Assembly (NCBI RefSeq): GCF_001509555.1
Contig: NZ_LMAS01000014.1
Coordinates: 1 to 64,000, forward strand
Direction of reading: 5' to 3'
Source of the DNA: Bacillus sp. FJAT-29937
GTDB lineage: Bacteria; Bacillota; Bacilli; Bacillales; Cytobacillaceae
DNA: 64,000 nt
Positions 18,265-27,601 of this stretch are shown piece by piece. The translations under genes and the position numbers were made by a program. Numbering within the stretch: the stretch's first letter is position 1; every line of letters starts with the position of its first letter. Under the pieces are notes generated by a model. That model made no database searches. It saw nothing but the letters and a program-made list of their open reading frames with translations, and was not told the origin of the DNA.

Positions 18265-19191
18265 CTACACCCTTATATTCGTTACTTTTTTTACTAAAAA
18301 GAACGTTAAAAATGTCCCAAAGAGGAATAGCGCTAAAAGAATTAATCCAATTCCTGAAAACAATGGGTCAATAAATCCTTCGTTCATGCTATTCATCACT
18401 AATAGAAGAAAAACTGGCATAACAGGAATGATATAGGCGACAAATCTTTGTTCTGCTGTCATCGTTTTAATTTCCTGAAGCAGTAGCTTTCTCTCCTCAA
18501 GCGTATGCCCCATTTCATCAAGTACAGCATGGATATTCCCTCCTGCTTGTTTCTGGATAAGCAGGGATGCAATAAATAGTTGATATTCTCTGCTAGGAAC
18601 CCTTTTTTGTAAATTTCTTAATGCACGGTTAAAATTAACACCAAGCTGTAATTCACCGTATAATCTTTGGAATTCCTCTCTTGCTGGTTCGTTTAATTCC
18701 TGGGCAGCTACACCTATTCCTTGCGTTAAGGTCATTCCGGACCTAGTAGAGTTGGCAAGTATCCGACATATTTCCGGAAGCTGACTATTCATTCTCTCTT
18801 GAAACTTGTTTTTTCGAATAAAGAATAAACTGCGCCTGATTACTTCCATAAGACCAATGGAGACGGCCATATTTATCGGGAATTTTATACCGAAAAAGTT
18901 GTTTAAAACAAAAGCAAGCGTGAATCCGCCAAGCAGAAGAATCCCGTAAAATTCTGATGGCATTAATTGAATGTTAGCCCTTTTTAACTGGAGTAATGTT
19001 TTTTCGCCAAATTTGGTTTTATCGAATTTATCCCCTAATACGAGCACAACGCTTTTTCTTTTATTCTGATTGCCGTACCACTTGCCAACTTTGATTCGCC
19101 ATTCCTTCTTTGATGAACGATAACCTAAATAGTAATACACTCCCCAAATGCCAAAAAGAACAGCTAGACTATAAAGAATAGATATGGTCAC
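18265..19191 (-). CDS. tadB: TadB-like inner-membrane platform protein
   Basis: 308 residues with a T2SSF domain (LPEICRILANSTRSGMTLTQGI and VLDEMGHTLEERKLLLQEIKTMTAEQR, the latter typical of TadB) and membrane helices at both ends. The start overlaps the end of tadA by 23 bases, so the two are translated together. Confidence 0.87.
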   Translation of the reverse strand: MTISILYSLAVLFGIWGVYYYLGYRSSKKEWRIKVGKWYGNQNKRKSVVLVLGDKFDKTKFGEKTLLQLKRANIQLMPSEFYGILLLGGFTLAFVLNNFFGIKFPINMAVSIGLMEVIRRSLFFIRKNKFQERMNSQLPEICRILANSTRSGMTLTQGIGVAAQELNEPAREEFQRLYGELQLGVNFNRALRNLQKRVPSREYQLFIASLLIQKQAGGNIHAVLDEMGHTLEERKLLLQEIKTMTAEQRFVAYIIPVMPVFLLLVMNSMNEGFIDPLFSGIGLILLALFLFGTFLTFFLVKKVTNIRV

Positions 19192-20545
19192 GGGTACTCA
19201 CCTCTTCATCTGCTTGAAAGATAGATTCATCAATATTTGCACCAAACACTCTTAATCTATCTAAACATTTTGGGATAATACCTGTTGGAGTAAAATAGCC
19301 TAATACCTTTCCATTTCCGTCAATTCCCGTCCGTTTAAATCTGAAAATCTCCTGAATCTCAGCTTCACCGTTTGGCTTTTTTACAATTTCAGAAATAGAC
19401 ATTAATTTCCGCTGACCATCAGGCAGGCGGGTTCCCTGAATAATTAGATCTAATGCACCGACAATGTACTCTCGAATAACCTTCGAGGGTAGATCCATAC
19501 CAGCCATGATCACCATCCCCTCAACACGTTTTAGGGCATCGTGCGGGGAGTTTGCATGGACAGTCGTTAGCGAGCCCTCATGTCCTGTGTTCATAGCCTG
19601 AAGCATATCAAATGCTTCCGCCCCACGTACCTCCCCAACAATAATTCGGTCAGGTCTCATTCTCAGTGCATTTCGCACAAGCTGCCGAATCGAAATTTCC
19701 CCGCTTCCTTCAACGTTAGGTGGACGCGCTTCCATTCCTACTACATTCGGGCGGTCCAGCTTCAACTCAGCTGAGTCTTCTATGGTGATAACCCTTTCCC
19801 CATTCGGGATAGCCTGCGCTAATGCGTTAAGTAAGGTCGTTTTTCCACTACCTGTACCTCCGGAAATAAGAACGCTTAACTTAGCAAATACAGCCGCATT
19901 TAAAAATTCAGCCATTGCTGTATTTATCGAATCAAAATCTATTAAATCATTCATTTTATAGGGATCTGCTCTAAACTTTCGAATGGAAATAAGTGTGCCA
20001 TTTAAACTAACTGGAGGGATAACAGCATTGACACGGCTTCCATCATGCAGCCTTGCATCTACCATTGGCGAGCTTTCGTCAATTCGTCTTCCTAATGGAG
20101 CGACAACTCGGTCAATAATATGCCTAACATGATTTTCATCACGAAATTGTAAATTCGTTAATTGCAATTGACCTTTCTTTTCGATATATACTTCTTTATG
20201 ACCATTTATCAGGATCTCAGTAATCTCTTGATCCTGAAGAAGAGGCTCAAGCGGGCCAAATCCTACCGATTCATCAATTAAGCGAGTTAGGAGAGTTTCT
20301 TTATCCCGTCTTGAAATAATCACCTTTTCTTCTGTCATGAATTGGCTGATTAGTCTTTCAATAGCAAGGCGCATCTCTCCTTGAGTCATGCTTGTTAACT
20401 GCTCAAGGTTCGTTTCTCTTAACAGCCTTCCCTTATAATGTTCAATCAGTTCTTCAATATAAGGGCTATTATAAGTTGAATAGCTTACCTGGGTTTCTGA
20501 TGCTTCTTCTGGTTGTTTTTTCTCTGAGCGGTTAAATAATGACAT
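19169..20545 (-). CDS. tadA: TadA/CpaF pilus assembly ATPase
   Basis: 458 residues, the usual size. Walker A GGTGSGKT (229-236), Asp box ITIEDSAEL, Walker B IIVGEVRG (301-308) and the His box TGHEGSLTTVHAN are all present. The N-terminal part carries the CpaF-type domain (FGPLEPLL, ILINGHKEVYIE). It powers assembly of Flp pili from the cytoplasmic side. It sits just downstream of tadZ. Confidence 0.93.
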   Translation of the reverse strand: MSLFNRSEKKQPEEASETQVSYSTYNSPYIEELIEHYKGRLLRETNLEQLTSMTQGEMRLAIERLISQFMTEEKVIISRRDKETLLTRLIDESVGFGPLEPLLQDQEITEILINGHKEVYIEKKGQLQLTNLQFRDENHVRHIIDRVVAPLGRRIDESSPMVDARLHDGSRVNAVIPPVSLNGTLISIRKFRADPYKMNDLIDFDSINTAMAEFLNAAVFAKLSVLISGGTGSGKTTLLNALAQAIPNGERVITIEDSAELKLDRPNVVGMEARPPNVEGSGEISIRQLVRNALRMRPDRIIVGEVRGAEAFDMLQAMNTGHEGSLTTVHANSPHDALKRVEGMVIMAGMDLPSKVIREYIVGALDLIIQGTRLPDGQRKLMSISEIVKKPNGEAEIQEIFRFKRTGIDGNGKVLGYFTPTGIIPKCLDRLRVFGANIDESIFQADEEVSTRDHIYSL

Positions 20546-20569
20546 GATTCCCCCTCCTTCCTCACTTCA

Positions 20570-21733
20570 TCATTTCAAAACATTTAAAACCCATTTGCGA
20601 ATATCTTTAGCAACAGGAGTTAATCTCTTTTCTTTCGTTGCTTTTCTAAGCGGCTCCCCTTTATTAACAAACGACTGGATTCCTTTAATATCCCTTCTTA
20701 CTTCAGCACCTACAGGAGAAGAAATAAAATTCTTTACATCAGACGGAGTAAGTTCATTCTCTCTTCCTTTTTGATTGACAACGATCTGCAAGCGCCCTTC
20801 CGCATCCATCCCTAGGCGATTAAATAATTCCTCTACATGTTTAAATACTTTAAAAGAAGGTGTATCCAAGTTCATTACATAAAAGATAGTATCCGCTTCT
20901 TCTAAGGCTACATATGTAGTGGCTGTCATATTGGAAGGCAAATCAACAATGACAAAATCATAGCTGCGTCGACATGCCCTTAATAATTTCGTAAAGAAGT
21001 CATCGTTTAGGCCTTCTGCAATTTCTGCATCCCTTGGACTCAATAATATTTCCAATTTGGAAAATGGCTCTTTCTCACTAACATTTCGAATGTGATTTTC
21101 ATTTAATTCGTTTATAACTGGCTTTAGATCCGCTAGCGAACGGTTACTCTCAATACCAAGGAAGGTTTCTGCCCCTCCAAATTGCAGGTTCATATCAATA
21201 AATATGACCTGTGCCGTTGATTCTAATTTGATTGTTTGAGCAAATGTGCTTGATAGCAGCGTAGCCCCACTGCCTCCCTTTCCGCTGTAAAAGGAATAAA
21301 TTTGCCCTCTTCCCCGACGCAAACCTTGGTTTGTCAATGTGTTTAACGTGTTCTTTTTGTTTTGCTCCTTTGAAACCAGAAGAATCCTTTCAATTCTGTC
21401 ACTAAACTGTGTTAGCTCATCCGGGAGTACGAAGAAATCATTTGCCCCTGCCCTTGAAGCATCGCGGAATAATAGAAAGTCCTGCTGCTTAGCTATAAAC
21501 ACGATAATGATATCCGGATATTCACTGTGAATATATTGGACTATCTCTATACCTGATTCATCATCAGGATTCACAAGAAGTACAACATCTGGAGAAATTC
21601 GATCAATCTCTTTTTTTACTTCAAATGGTGTGACCTTCTGAAAATTAGGATACAACTGTAACGCTTGCTGTGTGATCTGTTCGCTTATTTGTTTATCATC
21701 ACTAACAAGCAAAATATTGCTTCCTGTACCCAT
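20570..21733 (-). CDS. tadZ: TadZ/CpaE-like localisation ATPase
   Basis: 387 residues. The N-terminal third is a receiver-like fold (ILLVSDD, VVLLVNPDDESG). A MinD/ParA domain follows, with a deviant Walker A KGGSGAT (152-158), where the second Lys of the classic motif is replaced, as is common in TadZ. IVDLPS forms the switch region. TadZ proteins place the pilus machine in the cell. Confidence 0.87.
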   Translation of the reverse strand: MGTGSNILLVSDDKQISEQITQQALQLYPNFQKVTPFEVKKEIDRISPDVVLLVNPDDESGIEIVQYIHSEYPDIIIVFIAKQQDFLLFRDASRAGANDFFVLPDELTQFSDRIERILLVSKEQNKKNTLNTLTNQGLRRGRGQIYSFYSGKGGSGATLLSSTFAQTIKLESTAQVIFIDMNLQFGGAETFLGIESNRSLADLKPVINELNENHIRNVSEKEPFSKLEILLSPRDAEIAEGLNDDFFTKLLRACRRSYDFVIVDLPSNMTATTYVALEEADTIFYVMNLDTPSFKVFKHVEELFNRLGMDAEGRLQIVVNQKGRENELTPSDVKNFISSPVGAEVRRDIKGIQSFVNKGEPLRKATKEKRLTPVAKDIRKWVLNVLK

Positions 21734-21779
21734 GAATATTACCTCCGAAAATGAAATTCATTCAAAAAACATTCTTAAT

Positions 21780-22562
21780 TTATCCCTGTCCAGGCGGCTT
21801 TTGTTCTGCTGGCTTTTCACCCTGTTTTTCAGCTGGATTCTCTTCAGCAGGCTTAGAATCTTGTTTTTCCTCCGCTTTCTTTTCTACAGGTTTCTCTTCT
21901 ATTTTTTCAGCAGGTTTTTCTTCCGCTTTTTCCGGCTTTTCGATTGGATTTGTTTTTCCTACATTAGCCTTTAAAACTCTTATACTATCTGCATAATGCT
22001 GCATGTGAATTAATTTAGGAGCTTGTTCCTTAGAAACCTCCAAGGCAACCCCTCTTAAATTGCCTTCCGATTTCGCTACCATTGAAACCGGAACATCTGT
22101 CATAAAAATTTCCGTTTTTGGCTTTCCTTCAAATTGCTGAGAGACAATAATGTCAACTCGATCTAACGCCTCTAAGTCTTGATCAAATGAAATTTTTTCA
22201 TTTGCAAAGAAGGAAATAAGGCGGTTATTCTCATTTGCAACTTCCGATATTGGCTTTAACAGATTTTTTGTAATCATGTCTCCCTTTGATAATGGAACAA
22301 CCGAAACTCGATTCGTAATATCTGCTGGATCTGTAACATGTGAAGGAGTAACAAACTTATTGGGTAAATCAATTGTCTCCACTTGTTTAGGTGTAATAAT
22401 GGCTCTTGATGCGATATTGTCACTTGCTACATATATCTTTGTCATTCCACCAAGGTCTTCATTAAGCTCTTGGACTTTCTTTAGCAGCATATATCCTGCA
22501 ACGAGCGCAAGAATTAACGAGATGGAAATAAATATAATGGCCCTTCTCTTTGACTCTAACAT
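21780..22562 (-). CDS. cpaB: CpaB/RcpC-like pilus assembly protein
   Basis: 260 residues from the ATG at 22562, nine bases after GGGAGAG. An in-frame TTG at 22580 is less likely. One N-terminal membrane helix, then a SAF domain (IYVASDNIASRAIITPKQVETIDLP and VPLSKGDMITKNLL) and a CpaB-type C-terminal domain. The last 65 residues are a low-complexity Pro/Ala/Glu/Lys tail, suited to reaching across the cell wall. It is the first gene of the Tad operon. Confidence 0.83.
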   Translation of the reverse strand: MLESKRRAIIFISISLILALVAGYMLLKKVQELNEDLGGMTKIYVASDNIASRAIITPKQVETIDLPNKFVTPSHVTDPADITNRVSVVPLSKGDMITKNLLKPISEVANENNRLISFFANEKISFDQDLEALDRVDIIVSQQFEGKPKTEIFMTDVPVSMVAKSEGNLRGVALEVSKEQAPKLIHMQHYADSIRVLKANVGKTNPIEKPEKAEEKPAEKIEEKPVEKKAEEKQDSKPAEENPAEKQGEKPAEQKPPGQG

Positions 22563-22627
22563 TCTTCGATTCTCTCCCAATGTAGGTTTTTTATCTGGAC
22601 GAATACATTTTCTTTTTTGTTATTTAA

Positions 22628-22656
22628 TTTCTAGCATGGGCTCAAATTCCCGTCAA
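22628..22656 (-). promoter_or_regulatory. Candidate Tad operon promoter
   Basis: Minus strand TTGACG, 17-base spacer, TAGAAA with an extended TG upstream of the -10, about 65 bases before the cpaB start. Confidence 0.45.
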
Positions 22657-23493
22657 ACCCGCATATCGCTACATGAAAATCTATCTATGAATTTAATCCC
22701 TGTAATATCTCAATCCCAAGATGATTTTTAGTACAAATGGATCATATGTATCTAGGCAGAGAAAATTATGTTTCAGTTTTTTTATTGAAATGTCTTGTAG
22801 TTTTTTTACAAATATTACATTTTATAGACCTTTAATCCTGTTTTTCTTAGTTTTTATTATTTTGTGTTACATTGCCTTTTAGGCACTTAATCATTCTAAG
22901 AACTTTCCCTTCTGGAAAAATAAGTGTAATATTGCACTTAACTTCTAAAATTGCTCCAATCGAGCGTTTTATATCTCAGCAAAAAGTCGGTATAGTCCGG
23001 ATCCTTTTTAGAAAATATGAAAGAGGTACTATTCTTTTAGTCAATATTCAGTTTTTAATAGCTCCGTAATAATCCTGAACAGCTTTTCTCACTTTGCTTC
23101 ATCTTTCACCATTCCTAACAGCGCTGTATCATTGACCATTAAAATCCAATTTATTGAAATTAATTGTTCGTTATATATTTAGTAACATCTGTTCACAATT
23201 TGGTCAAATACTCCCATGTTTTTTGTCGAATATTGTCTGTTATATTACTCCTGTAAATATCTTGAAATGAGAATGTTTTTTAGGAATAATGAATCAGACA
23301 GAAGTAGTCCATTTATCATTTTTCAATTGAGTAATAAAAATATAACTAAAATTTCCGTAAATCTTATATGTCAAAAATTACAATTCATAGGGCTTATTTA
23401 TTATTTTTTGGTTTTTAAATAAAAATTAATATTGTCGAATAATGAAAGCGGTTTTGTGAAAACTAGTAAAACCGTCCTAAAAAAGTAGACTTG
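22657..23493. other. Gene-free AT-rich region
   Basis: About 840 bases between the Tad operon and the M20 peptidase gene. I see no convincing gene. Short open frames lack ribosome sites and protein character. A second promoter-like pair (TTGACC, 17, TACTAA, minus strand, near 23173-23203) could drive a long leader for the Tad operon. Confidence 0.5.
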
Positions 23494-23543
23494 AAAAATG
23501 CAAAAAACTGTTGTCATCTCTGACAGCAGTTTTTTGCATTTTT
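23494..23543 (-). terminator. Strong terminator of the peptidase/MFS operon
   Basis: Near-perfect arms AAAAATGCAAAAAACTG and complement, just after the peptidase stop. The symmetrical A/T flanks would also block transcripts coming from the left. Confidence 0.9.
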
Positions 23544-23551
23544 GTTTATCA

Positions 23552-24757
23552 TTATTCAGTATCTTTTTCGCTTCCATCGCAGTAAGAGGTGACGACGGCT
23601 GCCATCGCTTTCGCACAAATGATCAGGCTTTTTTCATTAATATTAAATTTAGGATGATGATGTGGATAGGCCTCACTTGACTCAGGCGTCGCACCTACAT
23701 AAAAGAAGCATCCTGGCACTTTTTCAAGATAGTAAGCAAAGTCTTCAGAAGGCGGCTGCGGCGGTGTTTCCAAAACAGCCTCAACTTCGGGGATGGATGC
23801 TTGTTCCAGAGCTTGATGTACATGTTCGGTTACTTCAGGGTCATTATAAAGAACAGGGTAATCATTTTTATATTCAAGAATAGACTTTACTCCGTATGAA
23901 GCTTCTAGTCCTTCTGCAAAAGCATTTACACCTTTTTCGATGATATCACGCGTCTCAGAAGACATGGACCGGACATCTCCTTCAATGGTTACGGCATCTT
24001 TAATGACATTAAATGTCCCTTTTCCATCGAAATTACCAATCGTAACCGAAGCTGTATCAAATGGGTTGATTCGGCGGCTAACGATTGTTTGTACATTCAT
24101 GACGAATGAACTTGCTGCCACAATAGCATCATTTGCCAGGTGAGGAGACGACCCATGTCCGCCTTTCCCTTGAACAACTAATTTAAAATAGGATCGGCCA
24201 GTTTGTGTATTCCCGCTTCTGTAATAAATATGACCTGTTTTCATTGTAGACATGACATGGATCCCAATGATTGCATCTACACCATCAAGAACCCCCGCTT
24301 TAATCATGCCGATTGCGCCGCCAGGAGGAGCTTCTTCTGCTGGCTGATGGATGACTCGAATCGTTCCCTTTAAATGATCTTTAAACTCAGCTAATGTCTC
24401 AGCTAATACCAACATATAGGCTGTATGACCATCATGGCCACAAGCATGCATGACTCCTTCGTTTTTCGATGCAAAAGGAAGCCCCGTTTCTTCCTTGATT
24501 GGCAAGGCGTCAAAATCAGCACGAATGGCAATCGTTTTTCCCGGCTTGGAACCTTTAATGGTTACAACGATTCCACGCTGTCCTCCGAAATTGGTCTCTA
24601 CCGAATCCACTGGTACTTCTTTATAAAAATCAGCTATATATTTAGCTGTTTGTTCTTCTTCGAAAGAAAGCTCCGGATGTTCATGAAGATAGCGGCGAAT
24701 ATCAATAATCCGCTCATTTTTATCATCTAGCTTTTTCATTATTTCGTTCAGCAACAT
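23552..24757 (-). CDS. M20-family amidohydrolase/peptidase
   Basis: 401 residues of the M20D branch (N-acyl amino-acid amidohydrolase, N-acetyl-diaminopimelate deacetylase and hippurate hydrolase relatives). Visible metal and catalytic motifs are IRADFDALPI, ACGHDGHTAYML, QPAEE, GGHGSSPH and the C-terminal PSEDFAYYLEKVPG. The substrate cannot be told from sequence. It is the second gene of an operon with the MFS transporter (20-base gap), so the transporter may carry the substrate or product. AAAGGAG precedes the ATG. Confidence 0.87.
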   Translation of the reverse strand: MLLNEIMKKLDDKNERIIDIRRYLHEHPELSFEEEQTAKYIADFYKEVPVDSVETNFGGQRGIVVTIKGSKPGKTIAIRADFDALPIKEETGLPFASKNEGVMHACGHDGHTAYMLVLAETLAEFKDHLKGTIRVIHQPAEEAPPGGAIGMIKAGVLDGVDAIIGIHVMSTMKTGHIYYRSGNTQTGRSYFKLVVQGKGGHGSSPHLANDAIVAASSFVMNVQTIVSRRINPFDTASVTIGNFDGKGTFNVIKDAVTIEGDVRSMSSETRDIIEKGVNAFAEGLEASYGVKSILEYKNDYPVLYNDPEVTEHVHQALEQASIPEVEAVLETPPQPPSEDFAYYLEKVPGCFFYVGATPESSEAYPHHHPKFNINEKSLIICAKAMAAVVTSYCDGSEKDTE

Positions 24758-24776
24758 CTGTCTATTCTCCTTTTAT

Positions 24777-26225
24777 TTAGTGACTAGGCTCTGGTTCTGG
24801 TTGACCAGGAGTTGGTATTTTTAGTTTTTTTGACGCTTTTTCATTCCCTGTTTTTCCAGCATCCCAAGGAACCATGAATAGAATAGAAAGAATAGAAAGA
24901 ACTCCGAAAATAACGTTTACGATAATCCCCGCTGTTGCAGCCATTTCCAAGCTTGAAGCGACGGAAATCGCACCATATACAGTAGCTGAAATCGCAACGC
25001 CGAACGCCCCGCCAAGTGAACTTGCCATTTTATAAACGCCTGCTGCCTCTCCAACTTTGTTTGAAGGCGCGTTCGATACAGATGTGTCTGTTGATGGTGT
25101 GGCATACATTCCCAGCCCAAGTCCGAATAATACAAATCCGCTGAAAACGACCACTGTGTAGGCTAGATCAGACAAGAAGGTCAACCCCATCATGGCTACA
25201 CCGATAGTCGTGATAAGGGCTCCCCAAACCATTGGTTTTTTTGCGCCTATTTTTTGCAAAATTTTCTCGCCGACACGAATCATTGCTAAGACAACGACTA
25301 AATATCCAAGAGAGAGCATGCCTGATTGAAGGGCACTAAAGCCTCTGCCTACTTGAACATAAGTATTTGCCACAACAAGTGTTCCAGCAATTGCGTTTAA
25401 TAGAAAATTGGAAATCGTTGCACCTGAATATGGTTTGTTTTTAAAAATAGAAAAGTCAATGAGAGCGATATCTTTCCCTTTTTCAATTTTGATAAAAACA
25501 ATGGCTCCGATAATGGTTACAACGGCAAGAGCGATCGTAATGAAACTTGTCCAGCCTAAATCTGAACCGTAGGTGATAAATATGTTTAATGCAACCATGG
25601 TGACAATAAATACGATTAATCCAGTGTAATCGAATTTAAATGCACCTTTTGATTCACCTTTACTTTCTGGAGTACCTTTAATCAGCCACATCCCGAGTAA
25701 AGAGAAAATGATTGAAAAAACGAAAATCCATCTCCACCCCAGATAAGTTGCAATGGCACCACCTGCGAAAGAAGCCACTCCTGAGCCGCCCCAAGATCCG
25801 ATGGACCAGTAACTTAGAGCACGCTGCCGATCTGCACCTTCAAAATAAGCTTTCACAAGAGCAATTGTTGCAGGCATTATACAAGCTGCTGACAGTCCTT
25901 GAATAACTCGCCCGATGATCAGTAAAAGTGATCCTTGTGTGAAAACGATGCAAAGGGAGCCGATCACACTTAGGCTTAACCCGATATATGTCATTTTTTT
26001 TCGCCCAATTTTATCTGCCAGCCCGCCGGCCGCCACAATAAACAAACCCGAGAATAAAGCACTTAAACTGATGGCGATGTTTAATGTGCCAAGTGAAATG
26101 CCTAAATCCTTCTGAACAGCCGGAACTACGTTAACCATTGACTGAGCAAATAGCCAAAACGTGATGACCCCAAACACAATTCCAATGATCAATTTATTTG
26201 TACCTTTATAACTAGCTGCTTCCAT
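24777..26225 (-). CDS. MFS transporter, DHA2-like
   Basis: 482 residues with about 14 membrane helices. Motif A is GGLADKIGRKK, and a GVASFAGGAIATYLGWRWIF segment fits the drug:H+ antiporter-2 family. The tail is rich in Lys and Pro. It is first in the operon with the M20 peptidase. Export of a drug or of an acylated amino acid is possible; specificity is unknown. Confidence 0.82.
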   Translation of the reverse strand: MEAASYKGTNKLIIGIVFGVITFWLFAQSMVNVVPAVQKDLGISLGTLNIAISLSALFSGLFIVAAGGLADKIGRKKMTYIGLSLSVIGSLCIVFTQGSLLLIIGRVIQGLSAACIMPATIALVKAYFEGADRQRALSYWSIGSWGGSGVASFAGGAIATYLGWRWIFVFSIIFSLLGMWLIKGTPESKGESKGAFKFDYTGLIVFIVTMVALNIFITYGSDLGWTSFITIALAVVTIIGAIVFIKIEKGKDIALIDFSIFKNKPYSGATISNFLLNAIAGTLVVANTYVQVGRGFSALQSGMLSLGYLVVVLAMIRVGEKILQKIGAKKPMVWGALITTIGVAMMGLTFLSDLAYTVVVFSGFVLFGLGLGMYATPSTDTSVSNAPSNKVGEAAGVYKMASSLGGAFGVAISATVYGAISVASSLEMAATAGIIVNVIFGVLSILSILFMVPWDAGKTGNEKASKKLKIPTPGQPEPEPSH

Positions 26226-26324
26226 TGTTTTTCCTCCTAATTAGGATCATAAAGTGCTTATAAAATTTAGTTCACGTTTAATATTTGAGATTTACTGCAA
26301 AATTATCATAAAATATCTTAAAAT

Positions 26325-26363
26325 AAAAAATCACACTGCTTTAAACTTTGCAGTGTGATTTTT
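26325..26363. terminator. Bidirectional-looking terminator
   Basis: Arms AAAAATCACACTGC/GCAGTGTGATTTTT directly after the stop of the binding-protein gene on the minus strand, with T-rich sequence on both outer sides. Confidence 0.88.
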
Positions 26364-26366
26364 ATC

Positions 26367-27410
26367 TTATTCCCCTACTATTTTTGCTTCTTTCAACATC
26401 TCGTCAGTTAATGTAATTCCTTGAAGCTCAGCTGCCTTTTTATTAATGACTAGCTCTAAGTTTTCAGGGAAGCCAACTGGGATCTCACTTGGCTTTTTAC
26501 CGTTTAAAATGTCTAATGCCATTTTTCCAGTAGAATAGCCAAGGTCATGATAGTCAAGCCCGTATGAAGCAAATGCTCCACGCTTTACGGAATCGCCTTC
26601 TCCTACAAACATTGGAATTTTCTTCTCATTTGCTACTGTGATAACAGATTCAAGAGCCGATACGACTGTGTTGTCCTTTGGAATATAGAATACGTCTGCT
26701 CTTCCGACTAAAGATTCAGCAGCTTGCTTCACTTCAGAGCTTGTAGATACGGATGTTTCCACAGCTTCTAGTCCTATTTCTGCAATAACCTTTTTCGCAT
26801 TCTCAACGTTTACCACAGAGTTTGGCTCACCTGAGTTGTAGATAATTCCAACCTTTTTCGCATCAGGGATGAATTTTTTAATAGCGTTAATTGTATTTTT
26901 GATGGCGTCCGGATGTGTATCTGATGTACCTGATACATTTCCGCCTGGCTTTTCAAAGCTTTCGACTAGTTTCGCGCCAACTGGATCTGTAATCGCTGTA
27001 AAGAGAATCGGGATCTCTTTAGTAGATTGTACAACTGCTTGAGCACTAGCAGTGGCAATAGCTAGAATAACATCGTTTTGATCTGCCACAAGGTTTTGTG
27101 CAATTGACATATTATTATTCATATCACCTTGAGCATTCTGATAATCAAGCTTTAAATTTTTTCCTTCTTCATATCCTGCATCCTTTAATGCAGCTACAAA
27201 ACCTTCCCGTGCTGCATCTAAAGACGGGTGTTCTACTAGCTGAATAATTCCAACTTTAACCGTTTTCTCTGCCTCTTTACTTCCGCCGCCATCCGAGCTG
27301 CTGCTATTGCTATCGCTACTGCTGCTACTGCTTCCCCCGCTGCTGTTGGAACCACAAGCCGCAAGTATGAGCAACATCCCGCATAATAGGGTCATCCAAA
27401 TTTTTCTCAT
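26367..27410 (-). CDS. ABC transporter substrate-binding lipoprotein (PF04392 type)
   Basis: 347 residues from the ATG at 27410, preceded by AGAGGAG. A longer frame upstream has no ribosome site. Lipobox LAAC, then a Ser/Gly-rich linker, then a periplasmic-binding fold (VGIIQLVEHPSLDAAREGF, IPILFTAITDPVGAKLV, VGIIYNSGEPNSV) of the ABC_sub_bind family, which includes tryptophan/tyrosine binding proteins. No permease or ATPase gene is adjacent, so it is an orphan component or works with an unlinked transporter. Confidence 0.83.
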   Translation of the reverse strand: MRKIWMTLLCGMLLILAACGSNSSGGSSSSSSDSNSSSSDGGGSKEAEKTVKVGIIQLVEHPSLDAAREGFVAALKDAGYEEGKNLKLDYQNAQGDMNNNMSIAQNLVADQNDVILAIATASAQAVVQSTKEIPILFTAITDPVGAKLVESFEKPGGNVSGTSDTHPDAIKNTINAIKKFIPDAKKVGIIYNSGEPNSVVNVENAKKVIAEIGLEAVETSVSTSSEVKQAAESLVGRADVFYIPKDNTVVSALESVITVANEKKIPMFVGEGDSVKRGAFASYGLDYHDLGYSTGKMALDILNGKKPSEIPVGFPENLELVINKKAAELQGITLTDEMLKEAKIVGE

Positions 27411-27567
27411 GGTATTACGCTCCTCTACTCTACTAGTTTTTTCTCTACTTGAAATCAAGTAATAAATTGTTAATATTTCGATAATACCATGTCTATCTAC
27501 TTATAAACAACAGAAAATTGAAAAAATCTTTTGGGCTTTAAAGGGATAAAAAATCGAGTAATAAAAA

Positions 27568-27593
27568 AACACCTCTGCTTTAACAAAGATGTT
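27568..27593 (-). terminator. Terminator of the pentapeptide-repeat gene
   Basis: Imperfect hairpin AACATCTTTG/CAGAGGTGTT, with GU pairs, followed by TTTTTTT on the minus strand. Confidence 0.65.
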
Positions 27594-27601
27594 AGTTCAG
27601 G

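Noticed and set aside
22872..23422. Short plus-strand frames in the gap beside the Tad operon
   Set aside because: They are AT-driven frames without start signals or family resemblance.
27411..27567. T-box leader upstream of the amino-acid-type binding lipoprotein
   Set aside because: No T-box consensus or specifier stem could be found in the region.
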